Source: Bugula neritina (Eukaryota > Bryozoa > Gymnolaemata > Cheilostomatida > Bugulidae). Taken from it: a DNA stretch of 64,000 nucleotides. Of the stretch, positions 14,901 to 25,621 are shown piece after piece; position 1 is the stretch's first letter, and each line of letters starts with the position of its first letter. Location of the stretch: NCBI GenBank assembly GCA_964035545.1, contig OZ037769.1, positions 2,759,001 to 2,823,000 of the forward strand, written 5' to 3'. Both the position numbers and the translations under genes were made by a program. The notes under the pieces are model-generated. The model was given only the letters and a program-made list of their open reading frames with translations, was not told the origin of the DNA and did no database searches.

Positions 14901-17147
14901 GCCCCGCCTAAACATAGTAGGTATTAACTATCGATACTCTGCTAGTACGGGGGGTGTGGTACACCCACCCGTAGTATTGTATTGAATGGAGCTCTCCTCA
15001 GTATGTATGGGGTCCAGTGTCATATGTAACAACACTGTACGCTACTAATAATATGCTGATGTATTGCTCACTCACTCACTCTTCCTCAGCGCTGCGTCTA
15101 GAAACTTGTATGTAATCATCTCTTGTCATATTCCGCAGGTAACAGAGTGAATAAGTACAGAGACAAAGGGGAATACGTCACAGGAAGTTCTACCGACCAT
15201 GGGAATAAGTTAACGGACATTTTGGCCGAGTCTAGTACTACGTTCACCCTTTTACTGGCTATATTCTTCCCTTCCTGCACAGGTAATATAATACAGCAGG
15301 TAGGTTGTATATACTGTACAGGTAATATAATACAGCAGGTATTTCAAATTATACTTCCACTGTATATACTAATACTATGCATTAATTGGAATGTGAACCA
15401 TGTTTCTTCATAAGAATGATAAGATCGTGTATTTCTATTACACAGAAAGCAAGTCTAGATGCATGGCTGTAGCTGACTAATGTATATTGTAACTGGTGGT
15501 GTGTATTATACTTACAGGTATAATGGCTGTATTATACTTACAGGTATAATGGCTGTATTATACTTACAGGTATAATGGCTGTATTATACTTACAGGTATA
15601 ATGGCTGTATTATACTTACAGATATAATGACTGTATTATACTTACAGGTATAATAGCTGTATTATACTTACAGGTATAATGACTGTATTATACTTACAGG
15701 TATAATGGCTGTATTATACTTACAGGTATAATGGCTGTATTATACTTACAGGTATAATGGCTGTATTATACTTACAGGTATAATGACTGTATTATACTTA
15801 CAGGTATAATGGCTGTATTATACTTACAGGTATAATGACTGTATTATACTTACAGGTATAATGACTGTATTATACTTACAGGTATATTGGCTGTATTATA
15901 CTTACAGGTATATTGGCTGTATTATACTTACAAGTATAATGGCTGTATTATACTTACAGGTATAATGACTGTATTATACTTACAAGTATAATGGCTGTAT
16001 TATACTTACAGGTATAATGACTGTATTATACTTACAGGTATATTGGCTGTATTATACTTACAGGTATAATGGCTGTATTATACTTACAGGTATAATGGCT
16101 GGATCGAACAGGTCAGGTGATTTGAAAGACGCTAGCAAGTCTATCCCCATAGGCACTATCCTTGCCATTGCCACCACCTCCCTGGTCTATTTGTCTTGTG
16201 TGCTCTTCTTTGGTGCCACAATTGAGGGGGACGTGCTTCGAGATAAGTAAGTGTTATACTGTATGGTATACTGTATATACTGTATATACTGTATAGGTAT
16301 GGAGAGAGTATTATATACTGTATATACTGTATATACTGTATAGGTATGGAGAGAGTATTATATACTGTATATACTGTACAGGCACAGAGAGAGTATTATA
16401 TACTGTATATACTGTACAGGTACAGAGAGAGTATTATATACTGTATACTGTACAGGTACGGAGAGAGTATTATATACTGTATATACTCTACAGGTATGGA
16501 GAGAGTATAGGTGGTAAGCTGGTTGTCTCGGAACTCGCCTGGCCTCACTTCTGGGTTATTCTCGTCGGATCTTTTCTCTCCACTGTCGGTGCTGGGCTAC
16601 AGAGTCTCACAGGTATTCCCATTTTGATGATGTCATCAGAATATGTGCTGGGCATGGCGAATCTTGCTATGATGTCGGTATTGTGTGGTAACATGAGTAT
16701 GTTTGGTGTTGCCTTTTCACCTGCAGTATGTGTACGTATACATGTAGTCTGAGTATGTATATATAGTCTGAGTATACAGTATATAGTCTGAGTATATAGT
16801 CTGAGTATACAGTATATAGTCTGAGTACACAGTATATAGTCTGAGTATACATGTAGTCTGAGTACACAGTATATAGTCTGAGTATGTGTGTTCCAGGTGC
16901 ACCTCGTCTCCTCAATGCTATAGCTAAAGACGGTGTGATCCCCTTCCTCGGTGTGTTTGCCAAGACTACAAAGAAAGGAGAGCCCTTGTTTGCCCTCATG
17001 CTAACAGCCGGTATCTCAGAGATTGGGATACTGATCGCCAGTCTCGACCAAGTCGCCCCCATTATTACAATGTAGGCACCGATAGCTCTCTTATGGTTTC
17101 AATTTAAGAATTTTTTTTTCTAATTGGCCACACTGCATACTCTGCTG

Positions 17148-17180
<33 letters not shown>

Positions 17181-20100
17181 ACATATCACAGACATGGAAA
17201 CATGTTGTGAAATTTAGTGTAAATACTGGCTATAATAAGTAGACATAAACAAAAGTGGAAAAAAAGGCAGAACTCTGTTGGATTATTTAAATTAAAGTAC
17301 CATTTAAAGTATTTACAAGGTGTTGTGTGGCTGATATATATTTTCTCGGCAGTGGCTAATCTGTTTAATATCGACGATATATGGTGTTGAACACTGAGCT
17401 GGGGAGTGTAGGGGCTGGTAGTAGTTGACCTTCACCCTTCCTATGTCTCTAGCTGGTTGCTATTCAACTGATATACATACACGGGGACAGGCGGCTAATG
17501 TGGCGCATTTTGTGCATATTTCTGTGAAATATCTGGTTTTTGTTTTTAGATGTTGAAAGCATATTTACAGATATTGATAGCATATTTACAGATATTGATA
17601 GCATATTTACAGATATTGATAGCATATTTATAGATATTGATGGCATATTTACAGATAAAATTCTGTTCCACTGACTGAAAATTTTAAACTTCTGCTGAAT
17701 GTTTAGGTTCTTCTTGATGTGCTATGGATTTGTAAACTTAGCCTGTGCTCTCCAGACCCTGTTGAAGTCTCCCAGTTGGAGACCCAGGTTCCAGTTCTAC
17801 CATTGGTAAGGGACATAGCGCATTTAGTTTCACAGGCTTATTAGTTCATGCAGTATCTCACTTTGCTAATATTAGTATAATACAGGGAGTTCACTGAGTA
17901 TATAGTTTTAATATCATGTAGCAGGGTTAAGCTGGTAACACACTGAATATTCATACTGAGGCTGCATATTTTCTGTCTCAGTTATGTAATGGTGACTCAT
18001 AGCATAAGTTAAAGAGCTGCTTTTTGTAGAGCTTTTGTTATTATATTCTATTGTAATACGACTTTGTGGTTTGTAGAATTTATTTGTTTGTCAGTATAAT
18101 AGTTCTACAGCTAGTATTTATATTTTATAATGTATATCTATATTTACTGTTTCTATAATATTGTACTTATATATTATTTATATTATATGATATTTTATTT
18201 CTGTATTGTTTATATTATACTTTTACATTTATTTGTATTTTCTTATATTTTTATATTACTTATGTTATACATGGAAAATATTTATGCTATGTATTTTTTA
18301 TAATCTGTATATTATTTCTATATTATTTATATTATATTATGTTTCTATATTATTTATATTATATTATTTCTATATTATTTATATTATATTATATTTCTAT
18401 ATTGTTTGACAGGACACTCTCACTGATAGGCTTATTCCTGTGCATTGCACTTATGTTTATTAGTGGCTGGTACTATGCACTGTTAGCTCTGGTTGTAGCT
18501 TCAGGAATCTACAAATATATAGAATATAAAGGGTACGTACACCTACTAGCCCGCATTCTGTCTATAAGATTACCAGTGTTCCCTACAGATTAAGACATAC
18601 ATATTTATGATAGTTTGATAGGCCAGCATTGCTGTTGGCATACTGCACAGTAATCTACCTAGTATCAAATATTTGTGTATGATGTAAATCACATTGTAAT
18701 AATTATAAAATGTATTTTTATTTACCATATTTGTGACACACTTGTTCTGTTGCTAGGCTATTTCTAGTGGTTAAGGTGCAGTCTAACAATAAATTTATTG
18801 TCTTGATTACTTTGAAAAATAATATATCTAATCCAAACACTTTCACAATCAGTTTCTTAAAGGATATCTAATAAATTTATATTACTATAATGCATTCACA
18901 TTACTCTAATGTATTCACATTACTTTAATGTATTCACATTACTCTAAATCATTTACATTACTCTAATGCATTCACATTACTCTAATATATTCACATTACT
19001 TTAATGTATTCACATTACTCTAAATCATTTACATTACTTTAATACATTCATATTACTCTAATGCATTCACGTTACTCTAATACATTCACCTAGCCCTAAT
19101 ATATTATCAGATTGTTATCATATTTTGGATTAAAGTTTCCGTCTACTTAGCTCAGGTTCTATGTTACAGAGCAGAGAATGAATGGGGGGACGGTATACGG
19201 GGCCTTTCACTGTCTGCGGCTCGGTACGCCCTGATGAAACTGGATGAGAACCCACCCCACACCAAGAACTGGAGGTTAGACTGAGTTTACACATGTACTG
19301 TTTGTGATGAGATGTGAATGTTAATAATATATAGCTTGAGTTCTACTCGTAACACTACTGTTGTCGGGGCTGTTATGCAGGCCCCAGATTCTGATGCTGG
19401 CCAAGTTGGACGAGCAGCTAATTCCTCGATACCCCAACATGTTTGCCTTCGCCAGTCAGCTGAAGGCGGGTAAAGGGCTCATCATTGCAGCCTCAGTTCT
19501 AGAAGGCGATTACCTGGAGAAGGTCGGGGAGGTTGCTGCTGCCAAACAGGTAGTCATCAATACTGCTAGATACCGAGCTATTCCATTTTATGTATTTTTC
19601 AATTTAAATTTTGCAGTTTGTTGAAAAAAAGTGGGTAGATTAAAGCTGTTGTAATCAAATATTTAAAATTGTTTCACGTCTGCTCTTGGATTTTTCTAGA
19701 ACTGAATCATTATTATGTTGTGCAGTATTTTAACATACGAGGGTTTAAGATTTGTTCTTCTCTAGTGTACCCTCATTTCCTATTGATAAATAAATTGTTA
19801 CACGGTATAATATTGGTTCCCCGGATATCATTACTAACTCTTTCATTTCTAGGAGATTCAGAGATTCCTCAGAGATCATAAGGTCAAAGGTTTCACACAA
19901 GTCGTGGTGTCCAAAGACATGGAAGATGGAATGAGTCAGCTGTAAGTACATATGTACCTCCTAGCAGATATCCTCATTCTCCTAGCGGATATCCTCATTC
20001 TCCTAGCAGATATCCTCATTCTCCTAGCAGATATCCTCATCATCCTAGCAGATATCCTCATCATCCTAGCAGATATCCTCATTCTCCTAGCAGATATCCC

Positions 20101-23100
20101 CATTATCCTAGCAGATATCCTCATCATCCTAGCAGATATCCTCATTATCCTAGCAGATATCCTTCTAGCCTTCAGTTTGCGGAGTCTGTTGTTGAACTTG
20201 TACCACCCTGTCCAAACTGGTCACCAGAAACCCTGGAACTAGGTCTAAATATGCAGCATGGTTAGGAAACTCAACACTCACACAAATTGCCAAACTCCAC
20301 TTTATCTTAGCCGATATGTGGTTTTGAATATTGCTAAAACATATGGTTGCTGTTTGAAATTGCTGCTTGGAATAAACTTTTGCTATGCAATCTCAAAGTG
20401 CCTGATAATCCTAAGTTTTTTTAACTAGCGTCCCGCACTTTCTGATGTAGGCACCAGTACCTGGTGCTCCCAGGCTATTTTGAGTACCTCTCCCAGTCTT
20501 ACGAATGTTCATGTTTAGTTGACACTACTTCTTACTGTATACATTTCCTCTTACTGGCTTTTTAATATTTAAACTTGTTTTAATATATTAGCTGAAATCC
20601 TAACTGAGGAAAATATTTCCTACATTGTAGCATACAGGCTGCAGGACTGGGCGGGCTTAAACACAACACCATCATGATTGGCTGGCCGTATGGGTGGAGA
20701 CACGACACCGAGAAGAAATCGTGGAAGAATTTCGTGTCCGCAATATGCCAGGCCGAGGCTGCGAGCTGCGCCTTGCTGGTTCTTAAGGGAGTGCAGCTCT
20801 TTCCCGCCAACTCTGAGAGGATGGTGGGGACTATAGACATCTGGTGGATAGTCCGTATCCTTTGTAGTGCTAGTCATTGGTGCTGAGGCTAAATATGACT
20901 CATTAGAGGTTATCTGTAAAGTAGTTCCTGTCCATGTACTTTAATCTGCATCCTTTCTAAATATGACTGTCTAAATAAATTGAGTTAGTGTAATTGCTAG
21001 TAAAGTGAATTTCAGTGAATATTTTACCTGTATAGGTTATTATTACCAGTTAATTACGCTTAGATGGGATGGCTATGGAAATAGTGAGAGTAGGTCAGTG
21101 CAGTTACAGTATTTAGTAGTTGTCTTTTCCTGAACTGGTTGATTAGATGACGGAGGATTACTCATGTTGCTGCCGTTTCTCTTGAGGCAGCACAAAGTCT
21201 GGTCAGGCTGTGTTCTCAGAATATTTACTGTAGCTCAGATGGAAGACAACTCTATACAGATGAAGAAAGACCTGGAAGTGTTCTTGTATCACCTCCGTAT
21301 TCAGGCCCAGGTTCAGGTTGTCGAACTGGTAAGTGCTGATATACTCTGCTAGACTTATTCTTTAGATGTACGTCAGCAGATGCTGCCTCTCTTACCATTG
21401 GTTGTTGTCCTACCTTGTTTTTCAACTAATAATATTTCTGCGAAGCTCTCTGGTAGCACAAATAAGTTTAATTATTTGCTGATGTTTGATCGGCTGACGG
21501 AATAGTTTTAAATGAAAGTTTTAAGGTTGTTGCTATTAATCTCGTTTTCTACAATAAAAGCTCATGTCTGTTCAAAGTCTCCACTCCTGTAAATATTCTT
21601 GTGAGGTGGGCCAAGGACTATGTATGCTGTGGTATAGAAACAACTGTGACATCACCAAATACCCACTGGGAGTCAAACCCGTAACCTAGTAGACGTTAGG
21701 TTCATGCTCTAAGTACTGTAACATTACTTCTCCCTTTTTATGACAACATTAGATTTTCGTACTTATGTTTCTGATAACGAGTGAAATGGCGACCTAAGGT
21801 GATGGCATTACAAAGAATGTTTGCTAATAATGAAGTTTATTAAAGAAGTAAAGTGTAAGCGTTGTACTCTGTTTACTGCATAGACTGAGAGCGACGTGTC
21901 CGCCTACGCATACGGTAGAACCATCATGATGGAGCAGAGAAGTCAGATGTTGAGGGACCTGAATCTTTCCAAGAAGGAGAAGGAAGTTGTGGTGAGTCTA
22001 CGTTGTCATAGCAACCAGTTTTACACTTTGATTCAACTGGAATAGCAGGCTGTTGAAGTGACGGAGTTGTCAACACTTGAATTAATATTGTGCAATCTTG
22101 AGTGTAGGTTAAACATTAGATTTGATGGTAAAATGTCTGAATATTATAATTTTGTTTGATTGTGTCAGTTCCCGATGGTTCGGCGGCCATCTTTGGCGCC
22201 AGAACAGCGCGCTGAGTCCGCCCCTCCTAGCTCTCAGAACGTTGAGGAGGAGAAGGCTAAGGTAACACATGTGTCTCTTCTGTATCACTCATAGCCTGTG
22301 TTCCCTTGGTCGCACCCCCTTCCTCAGTTCACTCTTTGTTCTATAGCACTTGCTCTATTCTGGTTCCATTTACATGTGAACTCCTTCTAGATTATTCCTC
22401 GTACTAATTATACTGAGTTGGACTGCTGTCAACACGTTGCATTGTGTCCAGTAGAAGTAGTAGAATCTTATATCTGGCTGAATATCTCAGCTAATGACTG
22501 ACGGATACAAATTTTGAGAATTTAGCATTTTATTAAAACTGTATGCACGTAGGAATACTAAACTCCTATTCTTGTGTGGTTTTATGTTTTTTGAATTTTA
22601 TATCTTCCTATGCGTTTCTACTAAATTATTAGCGAGCTATTTCTCAATAATTTCATTATGTTCTCTTGTAATGTTAATAGATGATTGTTAGTAAATGATT
22701 TTATTTTATGAGGTTTGACTTCGTTTTCGGAAACAAAAATTCGGTTATTAAGTAATCGTAGTTGACTGCTAGTTTTAATTACATTTTAACTTTGAAAATT
22801 ATGAATAAGTACATTTTATGTTCTACTATGCTATCAAAAATTAATTCGATTCATTGGTTGCATAATAAGAAACATTATAAAACAGATTTTGATTTTCATT
22901 AACTTCATCACTGAAAATGGAGTATTTTTAAATTAATTATGTAAAACAGAATTGAATAAAATCAGTTATGCCACTGAGTATTGAAAGATTAGTCTATTAT
23001 GATAATAATTAGTAAAATAATAAATCATTTTGTTGGCTGGGGTTTTGCTTTTTTTACAAGAGACTGATATTTCACAGCTCCGGCAGCTACGTACCTTTTC

Positions 23101-25621
23101 AAAACTAAATTGAATTTCTACTTCCTTAGAGTCTATTAATAGCTAATCATATATACTAATCATACTTGCTAACTTCATTCTTTCTGTTGATATTCATGTG
23201 CATAACATATCTTATATATAATCTATTATATATAATGTATGTAGAGCATGGCAGATTTTGGGGTAAGCAACTTCTTATTAGAGTTTTGTAAGCTTGAAAT
23301 AAGATCACCGCCTCTCTTTATTTCACACAGTGTTGTATCTAACTAGACGTGTTGTATATAACTAGCCTGTATCTAACTAGACTGTATATAACTAGACGTG
23401 TTGTATATAACTAGACGTGTTGTATATAACTAGATGTGTTGTATATAACTAGACTGGCTGTATATAACTAGACTGTATATAACTAGACTGTATATAACTA
23501 GACTGTATATAACTAGACGTGTTGTATCTAACTTGATGTGTTGTTGCTAAGTGCAGCACACACTGCAGCCTCTCAGTAGCACTCAACTTGATAACGTGTG
23601 ATGCTATTCACTGTGTATTTTATGTTGTTTGAAGTCAGTTAACGAGCAATATACTGACTGATTTATAGAGTTGTCTGCACTTACCCTTGCAGTTGATAGT
23701 CATTGCAAATTAATAGAATATTCTATGTTTTTATTAACTTGTGCAAGTTAAGTGATCACCTTTCTATAGATGTGAACGCTACACGGTGTTGAAGCTATTA
23801 ACAAATTGTTATACTAACTTTTTACCTCCTCAGATACAGACTTTTGTTGTGTTGAAGTTGTCTGCTCACTAACAGAATTTATTGTAATTTAGTATTTGGA
23901 AACTTATTGTTTCATTTCAGTGTCACAGGAATAACTGTGAAAAGCCTTTTTATTAATTGATGGTATTTTAAAGTGGCAGCATTAATGTAAATTATTTTCA
24001 ACCTAATGCTGTTCTTTCCCAATAATATTATGCTGTTGTATTATGTTGTATATTTATGTGCTGTTTTCATGTTGCAAGGAAACAATTTTGGGAGTTGCAT
24101 TTTCGTGAGTAGCTCTGTTGTATATTTAACCAAACAATTTTTTTTAACAAATCTGTACTATGTTCAAAGATACACAAGCCTTTGCATGGTACATGTACAT
24201 ACTACCCAAAAATCAAATTACTTTATTATTTTGTTTTTTGTTCTGATAGGAAAGAAATTTTGTATTGCTATGAATTTGTTTCAGTCATTGTACATTCAGG
24301 TCTTCCTTATTTAAACATGTCCGTATTTCAGTCGATGACGGACTTGACCAACCAGAAGTCTAAACTGCACACTCACGAGGAGGTGGATGAGAACACTGAA
24401 GATATCCTATACAGCTCAGAGGGTGCGGGTGGGGTGAGCAACGGCCCATCTTCATCTATGGCCGGCAATGGAGCTCTGCAAGTGAACAATGAGACGCAGA
24501 ATCTGTATACATTCTCTCCGTCAGATCTCAAGTCAGGAATGGACAAGATGAAAGGCCTTCTGCATCTTAAACCGTGAGTCTGTGTTGTAACCAAAGAGAC
24601 TTATTCTTGAAAGAGTTTTAACTTTACTGCTTACAAAATGTCAATAAAACTCATGCGAGTTTATAGTCACTGTCCCTGTGAAACACCCCTGATGGAAAGG
24701 GTTTTTTTAAAGCGGGCTAAGGACTTATTCAGATGGGGCACAGAAGCAATTATGACTGGATGCTCTTCCTAACATCACCAATGGCCTTTACTGGCGATCA
24801 AACCCAATACCTCGTGTTTACTAAACCAGTGCTTTAACCCCTAGACCACAGCTTCTTTCTTTTTGAAAATGTCAGTTTTGATTTTAACATGTTGCAGAGA
24901 GAAAAGGAATGTAAGGCGTATGCATACAGCTGTGCGTATAAATGAGGTGATAGTGGAGAGATCTCACGATGCCAAGCTCATACTTATCAACTTGCCGGGG
25001 CCACCTAAGAAGGAAGCTGGCTACGAGAATTGTATCCTTTCTTGTGCCAAATTACGTATATTTCCTTTTTACTATACATGTATATTTCCTATAATATCTC
25101 ATTTCTTTATATTCATCACTTGTATGGTGTTAGTTGAAAATGATGCTTTATTAGACCTGAAAGCTTACTGCATGTAAATTTATTTCACGGTTTTGCACAA
25201 GGACTTCAGTTTTATACATCAGTATGTTTATATTATGTATATGCGTTTCCATGTTATGTATACATATTTTTATGTTAAGTGAATTAGTGGAGAAAGAGAA
25301 GCTTTTGAAAAATTTCTGTATTTAATTATCCTACATGTATTGGGAGGTGTCTATACACCACTATTCTATTTCAACCATGCTGATTGTTGTGTGAATCAAC
25401 TTATGCACTAGACAGAAAGTCTTAATAATAATTCTGAATCATGTGCATCTGCTTGTTCAAAGCTCATAGATATCTGTGACTAGCTCGCATGTCTTGGACT
25501 GTTGTGATCTCTTAACTGAAGTTGATTAGATATGGAGTATTTGGAGGTGTTGACGGAAGGCTTGGACAGAACGGTGTTGGTCAGGGGCAGCGGTCGCGAG
25601 GTCATCACCATCTTCTCTTAG
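2738..25621 (+). CDS. KCC (SLC12A family): K-Cl cotransporter (SLC12A4-7 type), 25 coding exons
   Basis: Electroneutral K+-Cl- symporter of the plasma membrane (APC superfamily). Exons: 2738-2930, 9277-9356, 11181-11294, 12413-12559, 12810-12995, 14111-14343, 14502-14728, 14875-14916, 15139-15282, 16090-16246, 16494-16612, 16897-17071, 17707-17805, 18413-18532, 19170-19274, 19381-19549, 19853-19941, 20631-20854, 21147-21328, 21884-21991, 22169-22261, 23245-23262, 24332-24573, 24898-25031, 25530-25621. They sum to 3492 nt (1163 aa), phases consistent throughout; vertebrate KCCs are about 1085-1150 aa. The membrane core is in exons 4-14 (about residues 130-678), with near-identical KCC blocks such as [13 protein letters not shown] and [11 protein letters not shown]. 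Exon 7 encodes the large extracellular loop with four cysteines and NxT/NxS sequons. The C-terminal domain keeps both inhibitory phospho-threonine contexts (GRT, residue about 948; MHT, about 1099). Exon 8 is the least certain boundary. Confidence 0.95.
5203..5335 (+). repeat. Minisatellite, ~22-bp unit with core CCCCTAGCAATG
   Basis: About six tandem copies of a unit containing TACACCCCTAGCAATG with a variable spacer, lying in the intron between KCC exons 1a and 1b. GC content is higher than the surroundings. No coding sense was found. Confidence 0.85.
7660..7759 (+). CDS. KCC alternative first exon 1b, lacking RFxV
   Basis: ATGGCGG with a good initiation context (AACATGG) opens 33 codons and ends at donor CTG|GTAACT in phase 1, the same phase as exon 1a. 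Splicing to 9277 gives a 1132-aa isoform. The N-terminus begins [11 protein letters not shown] and contains no RFx[VI] motif. It lies inside the 6.3 kb intron after exon 1a, so it probably has its own promoter. The evidence is the open frame, the donor and phase compatibility; expression is inferred. Confidence 0.65.
8925..9175. repeat. AT-rich decayed repeat (TAATACATGATATA-like)
   Basis: Imperfect repeats of TAATACATGATATAATGT in the intron upstream of KCC exon 2. Copies are diverged and of uneven length. Confidence 0.7.
9362..9487 (+). repeat. 20-bp minisatellite (TTCTGTATTAGTTATACA)
   Basis: About six tandem copies that start 5 bp downstream of the KCC exon 2 donor, with substitutions between units. 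Confidence 0.85.
10790..11128. repeat. ATAATATAAATAC array with higher-order duplication
   Basis: Short units such as AATACATAATATAA are arranged in a larger block of about 120 bp that is itself repeated (compare 10830-10940 with 10955-11065). It ends about 50 bp before KCC exon 3. Confidence 0.88.
11290..11462 (+). repeat. 22-bp array copying the KCC exon 3 donor junction
   Basis: Exon 3 ends CCCCAG|GTAACT, and the intron continues with about seven further copies of ACTACCCCAG|GTAACTG in 22-bp register, so the true 5' splice site is followed by a ladder of identical-looking donors. Reading past the real donor meets TAG (within AACTGTTAG) in the early units. Confidence 0.93.
14875..14916 (+). 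CDS. KCC 42-nt exon 8 (extracellular loop)
   Basis: Acceptor TATTACAG and donor CATA|GTAGGT flank 42 nt in phase 1-1. It reads RNMWRR..., and its NMW aligns with the ENLW found at this place in vertebrate KCCs, which supports the frame. Because both ends are phase 1 it could be skipped without a frameshift. An alternative donor 3 nt downstream (AG|GTATTA) would be out of phase. Confidence 0.6.
15283..15345 (+). repeat. Duplicated donor segment after KCC exon 9
   Basis: CACAG|GTAATATAATACAG is present twice, at the real exon 9 donor and again about 38 bp downstream, with further CAG|GTA junctions between and after. This is a small version of the junction arrays elsewhere in the gene. Confidence 0.75.
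15505..16100 (+). repeat. 26-bp array copying the KCC exon 10 acceptor junction
   Basis: About 22 tandem copies, each with TATACTTACAG|GTATAATG, that is, the exon 10 acceptor plus about the first 12 exon bases. The last copy runs into the true exon 10 at 16090. Units begin with GT and end with AG. Use of an upstream acceptor reads into TAA in the following unit. Confidence 0.95.
16254..16508 (+). repeat. ~39-bp array copying the KCC exon 11 acceptor junction
   Basis: Nearly all of the 247-bp intron 10 is a tandem array. Each unit contains AG|GTATGGAGAGAGTA or a variant followed by TATACTGTATATACTG. The last unit supplies the acceptor CTACAG and the beginning of exon 11 at 16494. Confidence 0.92.
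16725..16888 (+). repeat. TATAGTCTGAGTATACAG array before KCC exon 12
   Basis: About nine imperfect copies of a 16-20 bp unit. It ends a few bases before the polypyrimidine-poor acceptor TGTTCCAG of exon 12 (16897). Confidence 0.88.
17149..17180 (+). repeat. ATTG microsatellite
   Basis: Perfect tetranucleotide run GATTGATTGATT in KCC intron 12. Confidence 0.9.
17547..17655 (+). repeat. 21-bp minisatellite (GCATATTTACAGATATTGAT)
   Basis: About five copies in KCC intron 12, 50 bp before exon 13. Each unit contains TTTACAG, a decoy-like acceptor, but no exon sequence. Confidence 0.88.
18110..18408 (+). repeat. AT-rich TTATATTATATTTCTA array before KCC exon 14
   Basis: Irregular repeats of TATTATTTATATTATA directly upstream of acceptor TTTGACAG (exon 14 at 18413). 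Confidence 0.85.
18885..19100 (+). repeat. ~18-bp minisatellite (CATTACTCTAATGCATTCA)
   Basis: About a dozen imperfect copies in the intron between KCC exons 14 and 15. Confidence 0.88.
19955..20165 (+). repeat. ~20-bp minisatellite (CCTAGCAGATATCCTCAT)
   Basis: About ten copies beginning 15 bp after the exon 17 donor. The array has open frames on both strands, which produce artefactual repetitive peptides; it is intronic. Confidence 0.9.
20855..21146 (+). other. U12-type (minor spliceosome) intron in KCC
   Basis: The donor reads GTATCCTTT, the exact U12 5' splice-site consensus. Near the 3' end TTCCTGAAC, one mismatch from the U12 branch consensus TTCCTTAAC, lies 11 nt before the terminal AG. 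The intron is phase 1 and splits the His codon of the conserved WWIVHDGG block. Confidence 0.88.
21575..21735 (-). mobile_element. tRNA-derived SINE-like insertion, copy 1
   Basis: On the minus strand the element begins GGGAGAAGTAATG and has a B-box-like GGTTTGACTCC (plus positions 21669-21679), then a body with GGTGATGT and GTCCTTGGCCC. It lies in KCC intron 19. Its body matches the copy at 24667-24857, so they are one family. Confidence 0.75.
23245..23262 (+). CDS. KCC 18-nt microexon 22
   Basis: AATGTATGTAG|18 nt|GTAAGC encodes SMADFG in phase 0-0, between exon 21 (which ends EEEKAK) and exon 23 (which starts SMTDL). Inclusion or skipping would both preserve frame. The peptide resembles the first residues of the next exon, which may mean a small duplication or chance. 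Support is splice-site quality and phase only. Confidence 0.5.
23335..23545 (+). repeat. ~20-bp minisatellite (GTATATAACTAGACGTGTT)
   Basis: About eleven imperfect copies of TGTATATAACTAGAC, some lacking the CGTGT part, in KCC intron 22 just after the microexon. Confidence 0.88.
24667..24857 (-). mobile_element. tRNA-derived SINE-like insertion, copy 2
   Basis: The minus strand reads GTGGTCTAGGGGTTAAAGCAC (A-box-like) and GGGTTTGATCGCC (B-box-like), then GGTGATGTTAGGAAGAG, CATCC and GTCCTTAGCCCGC. GGTGATGT and GTCCTTxGCCC are shared with copy 1 at the same relative places. It lies in KCC intron 23. Confidence 0.78.
25032..25529 (+). other. Second U12-type intron in KCC
   Basis: The donor is GTATCCTTTC and a near-consensus branch site CTCTTAAC lies 13 nt before the terminal AG. 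The intron is phase 1 and splits the Tyr codon of the [14 protein letters not shown] block at the C-terminus. The 3' ends of both U12 introns finish in the same TTGATTAG. Confidence 0.9.

Noticed and set aside
15505-16100. CRISPR array
   Set aside because: Units are contiguous tandem copies without unique spacers, in a eukaryotic intron.
16667-17062. 131-aa minus-strand open frame
   Set aside because: Antisense shadow of KCC exon 12 joined to a repeat array.
24006-24331. Open frame upstream of KCC exon 23
   Set aside because: Intronic; the acceptor TATTTCAG at 24331 and conserved coding content start at 24332.
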